Assembly: GCF_015070875.1 (NCBI RefSeq) | Contig: NZ_JADDIV010000001.1 | Span: 713,144 to 777,143, forward strand | DNA: 64,000 nucleotides | Origin: Ramlibacter pallidus | GTDB taxonomy: Bacteria > Pseudomonadota > Gammaproteobacteria > Burkholderiales > Burkholderiaceae_C | Reading direction: 5' to 3' | Shown here: piece by piece, positions 63,396-64,000 of the stretch | Layout of the letters: each line of letters starts with the position of its first letter | Position numbering within the stretch: the stretch's first letter is position 1 | Translations under genes and position numbers: made by a program | The notes under the pieces: generated by a model | Database searches by the model: none | What the model saw: the letters and a program-made list of their open reading frames with translations, nothing else | Told to the model about the DNA's origin: nothing

Positions 63396-64000
63396 ATGAA
63401 CGCACCCGACAAGAACCGTCCGGCCGCCGCGCTGTCGTCCATCGAACACTGGATCAACGGCAAGGTCGTGCCTGGCCAGAGCGGCCGCCGCGCCGACGTC
63501 TTCAACCCCGCCACCGGCCAGGTCAGCGGGCAGGTCGCTATGGCCAATACGGCCGAAGTGGCACAGGCCGTGGCCGCCGCGCAGGCGGCCTTCCCGGCCT
63601 GGGCCGACACGCCGCCGATCCGGCGTGCGCGCGTGATGTTCAAGTTCCTCGAGCTGCTGAACCAGCACCGCGACGCGCTGGCGCACATGATCACCGCCGA
63701 GCACGGCAAGGTCTTCACCGACGCCCAGGGCGAGGTCACGCGCGGCATCGACATCGTCGAATTCGCCTGCGGCATCCCTCAGCTGCTGAAAGGCGACTAC
63801 ACCGACCAGGTGTCCACCGGCATCGACAACTGGACGCTGCGCCAGCCGCTCGGCGTGGTGGCGGGCATCACGCCCTTCAACTTCCCGGTGATGGTGCCGA
63901 TGTGGATGTACCCGGTGGCGATCGCCGCGGGCAACTGCTTCATCCTCAAGCCGAGCCCGATCGACCCGAGCGCGTCCATCCGCATGGCCGAACTGCTGAA
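63396..64000 (+). CDS. mmsA: CoA-acylating methylmalonate-semialdehyde dehydrogenase, 3' partial
   Basis: The first 201 residues of an aldehyde dehydrogenase, cut by the window edge (family length about 500). [51 protein letters not shown] and [26 protein letters not shown] are MmsA hallmarks. The catalytic cysteine lies beyond the edge. It would convert methylmalonate semialdehyde to propionyl-CoA in valine, thymine or inositol breakdown. It starts 28 bases after atuA. Confidence 0.93.
   Translation, partial: MNAPDKNRPAAALSSIEHWINGKVVPGQSGRRADVFNPATGQVSGQVAMANTAEVAQAVAAAQAAFPAWADTPPIRRARVMFKFLELLNQHRDALAHMITAEHGKVFTDAQGEVTRGIDIVEFACGIPQLLKGDYTDQVSTGIDNWTLRQPLGVVAGITPFNFPVMVPMWMYPVAIAAGNCFILKPSPIDPSASIRMAELL

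Noticed and set aside
1..64000. CRISPR array, prophage or insertion sequence
   Set aside because: No regularly spaced direct repeats, transposase, integrase or phage structural gene was seen anywhere in the window.

Overview
The window is GC-rich, densely coded bacterial chromosome, most like a betaproteobacterium of the Burkholderiales (Comamonadaceae, in the Ramlibacter/Variovorax/Acidovorax range). The inference rests on three Bug-type periplasmic receptors, a pyrR-pyrB-pyrX run next to ruvX/yqgE, DUF1840 and DUF3606 proteins, an FMN riboswitch before ribB, an Mla-type cassette with a STAS-MlaE fusion, and GC-rich intergenic repeats of a kind I associate with that family. I see no prophage, integrase, insertion sequence, rRNA operon or CRISPR array; it reads as core chromosome with metabolic accessory modules. 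All assignments come from reading the sequence; no database search was run.

Layout. 0-5.3 kb: the end of a CoxE-like VWA protein, then a tightly overlapping reverse-strand run yqgE-ruvX-pyrR-pyrB-pyrX-plsC (pyrimidine synthesis). 5.3-12.6 kb: DNA photolyase, tRNA-Arg(CCU), two convergent Crp/Fnr paralogues, a sensor kinase broken by two apparent frameshifts, and a cytochrome c plus sorbosone-dehydrogenase-like lipoprotein pair. 12.6-15.5 kb: a divergent Fbp-type iron permease and ATPase around a Fur-box-like site. 15.5-19.2 kb: a TPR protein, then a photoactive yellow protein (PYP) gene overlapping an unusual acyl-carrier-domain/adenylate-ligase fusion, an rRNA pseudouridine synthase and a third Crp/Fnr regulator.

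19.4-27.8 kb is a forward operon combining an acyl-CoA ligase, a complete branched-chain-amino-acid-type ABC importer (ATPase, two permeases, binding protein, second ATPase) and a PaaK-like ligase-fold protein, probably for uptake and activation of an organic acid. 28-34 kb holds two Bug receptors, DUF1840, a cyclopropane-fatty-acid-synthase-like enzyme, and a MarR regulator overlapping a benzoate/2-aminobenzoate-type CoA ligase. 34-37 kb: an orphan GspF, a cytosolic-type 5'-nucleotidase and a hemolysin-III-like membrane protein. 37.2-42.9 kb is a full ssu operon (ssuE, two ssuA paralogues, ssuD, ssuC, ssuB, ssuF) for sulfonate desulfonation.

43-50 kb: transglutaminase-like protein, MocR regulator divergent from a DJ-1/PfpI protein, VOC protein, DMT exporter, and riboswitch-controlled ribB. 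48.3-52.7 kb: an OmpR/EnvZ-type two-component pair divergent from PAP2 phosphatase and EptA phosphoethanolamine transferase, with a perfect PmrA-type repeat between them, pointing to regulated lipid A modification. 52.7-57.4 kb: a third Bug receptor, GST-like protein, GNAT, cysteine synthase and an AcuI-type reductase. 57.4-61.5 kb: reverse-strand Mla-type lipid-transport cassette. 61.6-64 kb: AtuA-like protein and the start of methylmalonate-semialdehyde dehydrogenase (mmsA), cut by the window edge.

The most notable item is the PYP module: a blue-light photoreceptor with all chromophore-pocket residues conserved, translationally coupled to a short adenylation domain carrying its own acyl-carrier domain. 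This suggests a CoA-independent, carrier-bound way of loading the p-coumaroyl chromophore.
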